This document shows, one piece after another, positions 48,717 to 51,181 of a DNA stretch of 51,181 nucleotides (its first letter is position 1; each line of letters opens with the position of its first letter). Source of the DNA: [Streptosporangium] indianense (lineage in GTDB: Bacteria; Actinomycetota; Actinomycetes; Streptomycetales; Streptomycetaceae); assembly GCF_021474405.1 (NCBI RefSeq), contig NZ_JAKEIO010000048.1:1-51181 (forward strand). The letters run 5' to 3'. The notes under the pieces were generated by a model. It was not told the DNA's origin. It searched no databases and worked only from the letters and a program-made list of their open reading frames with translations. A program made the translations under genes and the position numbers.

Positions 48717-51181
48717 CACCCTTTTTCCAGGTACTGCTCCCGTTCCTCGTCCAGCAGGGCGTCCAGAGCCGTCCGCAGGGCCGGGAGGTGGGTCAGGTCC
48801 GGGTCGGCGCTCACCACCGCCGTCGCCTCCTGCCTCGCCTCCGCGATGATCTCCTCGTCCTCGATGACGGCGAGGACCTTCAGGGAGGTCCGGGCTCCGG
48901 ACTGGGCCTGGCCCAGGACGTCTCCCTCGCGGCGCTGTTCCAGGTCGATGCGGGAGAGCTCGAAGCCGTCGAGGGTGGAGGCGACGGCGTTGAGGCGCTG
49001 GCGGGCCGCGCTCGCCTCGGGCATCTCGGTGACCAGCAGGCACAGGCCGGGGGCCGAGCCGCGGCCCACGCGGCCGCGCAGCTGGTGGAGCTGGGAGACG
49101 CCGAAGCGGTCGGCGTCCATGATCACCATGGCGGTGGCGTTCGGGACGTTGACACCGACCTCGATGACCGTCGTGGCGACCAGGACGTCGGTGTCGCCGG
49201 CGGCGAAGCGGCGCATGACGGCGTCCTTGTCGTCGGGGTGCATGCGGCCGTGCAGCACCTCGACGCGCAGGCCCTGGAGAGGCCCCTTGACCAGTTGGTC
49301 GGCCACGTCGAGCACGGCGAGGGGCGGGCGCTTCTCCGCCTCGTCCTCGGGGGACTTCTTCCTGGCGGACTTCTTCGGGTCGTCCTCCTCGTCGCCGATG
49401 CGGGGGCAGACGACGTAGGCCTGGTGGCCGTTCTCCACTTCCTCTCGGACCCTTTCCCACGCGCGGGACAGGAAGTGGGGCTTGTCGGCGGCCGGGACCA
49501 CGTGGCTGGCGATCGGCGAGCGGCCGGCCGGCAACTGGTCGAGGACGGAGGTCTCCAGGTCGCCGAAGACGGTCATGGCGACCGTGCGCGGGATGGGTGT
49601 GGCGGTCATGACCAGCAGATGCGGGGGTTGCTTGCCCTTGCCGCGCAGGGCGTCGCGCTGCTCGACGCCGAAGCGGTGCTGTTCGTCGACCACGACCAGG
49701 CCCAGGTCGTGGAACTGCACCTTGTCCTCGATCAGCGCGTGCGTGCCGATGACGATGCCGGCCTCGCCGGTGGTGAGGTCGAGCAGGGCGTGCCGCCGGG
49801 CGGCCGCTCCCATGGAACCGGTGAGCAGCACGACCTTGGTGGCCTGCTCGGCCCCGCCCAGCATCCCGCCCTCGGCCAGCTCGCCCATCATCTCGACGAT
49901 GGACCGGTGGTGCTGCTGGGCGAGGACTTCGGTGGGCGCGAGCATGGCGGCCTGTCCCCCGGCGTCGACCACGGCGAGCATGGCGCGCAGCGCGACCATG
50001 GTGTTGTGGGTGACGGTGAAGTTGTCGGTGACGTAGGCATGGCTGGGGTGGGCGACGCTGATGCACTGGACAGGCTTCCGCCCCACGTACTCGACCGCCC
50101 GGACACCGCGCCGGAACGGGTCGTCCTTCGGCCTCGGACGCAGGCGTTCTGCTTTGCCGGTGAGCCGGAACGGGGTGTACGCGTCCGGCAGCGACACCTG
50201 CACGTGGTACGCGGCTGTCCTCGGCTGCACGCGGGCCCGGCCGCCCAAAGAGCGCACGAGCCATGCGACGTCCTGTGCGAGCCGGCGTGAAGGCGAGCAG
50301 AGGGAGATGCTCAGGCCGTCGGCCTGGACGCTGCCGTCCGTGTCCAGAAGCCCTTGCAGGACGGCGAGACGGTCCTTGATCGAAGCGTTCTTGAAAGCCG
50401 CAGGGACGAACCTGTCGTGGGACGTCCTTCCCCAGAGGCCCACGTCGCGCAGGACCTGGACGACGGGATTCCGCACGCCTCCGGCACGTTCCTGGAGCTG
50501 GATCGCGTAGTCACAGTGGGACCCCTCCACCGGTACCAGCGAGCAATCAGGCGCCAGTGCCGCCGCCACCGCCTCACGGATCTCGTCGTCGATGACGGAA
50601 AGGCGGAGACGGTGGCGGAATGAACCACCCCCCAGCAGCAGCCCGAGCAGGTAGGGGTCGAGGGGCAGCCCGGCGTCGCCGCCGAGGTCGACCGGCTGTG
50701 CAGGCGGGATGTACCACTTCGAGGACCCGTCGGCCTTGAACGTATCGAGACGGATCTCCCGGGTCGTCATGACCTTGGGAGTCCGGCCACCGTGCCGACC
50801 ACAGGTCGTGCCGACGATCCAGAGATGCTCGTCGTCGCACTCGACGGAACTCCCGTCGGACAGGACCAGGCGCCACACATCGCGCTCGCCCTGCGGGAAG
50901 ACACCATCGATCAGCCCGATGCCGCCGTCCGGCACGACCACCTCGTCACCCACGCGCAGATCTCCCATGCGACGGAAGCCCATGGGTGTGAGCACCTGCG
51001 CGTCGAGGGGTTGGGCCTTGCCCGAACCCACCTCCCCCTGCAACAGCCGGTGCATCGGATGACTCGTGGCCAGGTCGTCGAAGATCTCGCGGGAGACGCG
51101 CTGCTGGCCGTCGGTGAGGGTGAAGGGGAGTCGGGCGTCGAAGGCGGTGAGGAGGCCGTCGGGGTCGGGCTTGCGGGGGAC
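48716..51181 (-). CDS. recG: ATP-dependent DNA helicase RecG with an intein (5' end off the window)
   Basis: RecG drives fork regression and branch migration. The 822 visible codons begin off the right edge, inside the helicase domain (PFTLTDGQQRVSREIFDDLA), so the wedge domain is not seen. Walker A GEVGSGK-T is split by an in-frame intein (50003-51016). After it come MLAPTEVLAQQH, VVDEQHRFGVEQRDAL (DEQH box), MTATPIPRTVAM, LHGRMHPDDKDAVM, VLVATTVIEVGVNVPNA, QLRGRVGRG and a C-terminal tail. Active RecG therefore depends on protein splicing. A Lys/Glu-rich insert (KKSARKKSPEDEAEKR) lies in the second helicase lobe. Confidence 0.95.
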   Translation of the reverse strand, partial: VPRKPDPDGLLTAFDARLPFTLTDGQQRVSREIFDDLATSHPMHRLLQGEVGSGKAQPLDAQVLTPMGFRRMGDLRVGDEVVVPDGGIGLIDGVFPQGERDVWRLVLSDGSSVECDDEHLWIVGTTCGRHGGRTPKVMTTREIRLDTFKADGSSKWYIPPAQPVDLGGDAGLPLDPYLLGLLLGGGSFRHRLRLSVIDDEIREAVAAALAPDCSLVPVEGSHCDYAIQLQERAGGVRNPVVQVLRDVGLWGRTSHDRFVPAAFKNASIKDRLAVLQGLLDTDGSVQADGLSISLCSPSRRLAQDVAWLVRSLGGRARVQPRTAAYHVQVSLPDAYTPFRLTGKAERLRPRPKDDPFRRGVRAVEYVGRKPVQCISVAHPSHAYVTDNFTVTHNTMVALRAMLAVVDAGGQAAMLAPTEVLAQQHHRSIVEMMGELAEGGMLGGAEQATKVVLLTGSMGAAARRHALLDLTTGEAGIVIGTHALIEDKVQFHDLGLVVVDEQHRFGVEQRDALRGKGKQPPHLLVMTATPIPRTVAMTVFGDLETSVLDQLPAGRSPIASHVVPAADKPHFLSRAWERVREEVENGHQAYVVCPRIGDEEDDPKKSARKKSPEDEAEKRPPLAVLDVADQLVKGPLQGLRVEVLHGRMHPDDKDAVMRRFAAGDTDVLVATTVIEVGVNVPNATAMVIMDADRFGVSQLHQLRGRVGRGSAPGLCLLVTEMPEASAARQRLNAVASTLDGFELSRIDLEQRREGDVLGQAQSGARTSLKVLAVIEDEEIIAEARQEATAVVSADPDLTHLPALRTALDALLDEEREQYLEKG
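50003..51016 (-). other. Intein in RecG, class 3, with a degenerate LAGLIDADG endonuclease
   Basis: 338 residues lie between GSGK and T of the RecG Walker A. The first residue is Ala instead of Cys or Ser. The class 3 signature is present: Trp66 in DDEHLWIVG (block B), Cys318 in KPVQCISVAH (block F) and Thr336 before the final His337-Asn338 (block G), with Thr as the +1 extein residue. In class 3 inteins the Cys of block F starts splicing via a branched intermediate. Two LAGLIDADG-type motifs lie in the middle: LLGLLLGGGSF (residues 123-133, Asp replaced by Gly) and GLLDTDGSV (222-230, intact). Codon use is less strictly G/C-ended than in the RecG flanks. Confidence 0.93.

Noticed and set aside
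48716..51181. recG as a frameshifted pseudogene or an insertion sequence target
   Set aside because: The insert is in frame, has intein end motifs (Ala1, His-Asn) and no transposase or terminal repeats.

Overview
This is a core chromosomal stretch from a Streptomyces. GC is very high, third codon positions are almost always G or C, and the gene order matches the conserved region that in S. coelicolor runs, as I recall it, from about recG to cdsA. Nearly all housekeeping genes lie on the minus strand, so the reading order of each operon is from high to low coordinates. There are no rRNA, tRNA or CRISPR loci.

Left part (1-11,950): after the tail of a plus-strand gene come a small membrane protein, an SRPBCC protein, then cdsA-frr, pyrH, tsf and rpsB. 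The gaps between rpsB, tsf and pyrH hold large inverted repeats. A divergent M23-type exported protein follows, then a TetR regulator, the sporulation sigma factor gene whiG, dprA, comM (yifB), a YraN nuclease-like gene and a DUF2469 gene. Middle-left (11,998-19,565): a Nudix hydrolase, the four signal peptidase genes sipZ, sipY, sipX and sipW, rplS, then trmD-rimM-khpA-rpsP, and a SprT-like zinc protein. Middle (19,780-31,220): a short archaeal-type prolyl-tRNA synthetase, a methyltransferase, ffh, the nitrogen operon amtB-glnK-glnD with a GlnR-like operator, nsdA, and a prim-pol domain protein.

Right part (31,218-51,181): ftsY, an LLM-class oxidoreductase, the glucose permease glcP with an unusual duplicated promoter-operator, smc, a small coiled-coil protein, acyP, a secreted CAP protein, an iron-box-preceded membrane protein, a divergent redox pair (flavodoxin-fold oxidoreductase / HxlR regulator), mutM, rnc, rpmF, a DUF177 gene, a sepIVA-like gene, coaD, rsmD, and recG running off the right edge.

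The gene set links protein export (ffh, ftsY, sipWXYZ), ribosome building (rpsB, tsf, frr, rplS, rpsP, rimM, trmD, rpmF, rnc), DNA processing (smc, recG, dprA, mutM), nitrogen and glucose uptake, and developmental control (whiG, nsdA).

The most notable observation is a 338-residue intein inside the Walker A motif of RecG. It starts with Ala rather than Cys/Ser and carries the Trp...Cys...Thr set that marks class 3 inteins. Its first LAGLIDADG motif lacks the catalytic Asp. Other points of interest are a 43-nt dispersed repeat that occurs both inside the Smc hinge coding sequence and in the rsmD-recG gap, the duplicated glcP control module, the iron box in front of an uncharacterised membrane protein, and the long sipX-sipY overlap.
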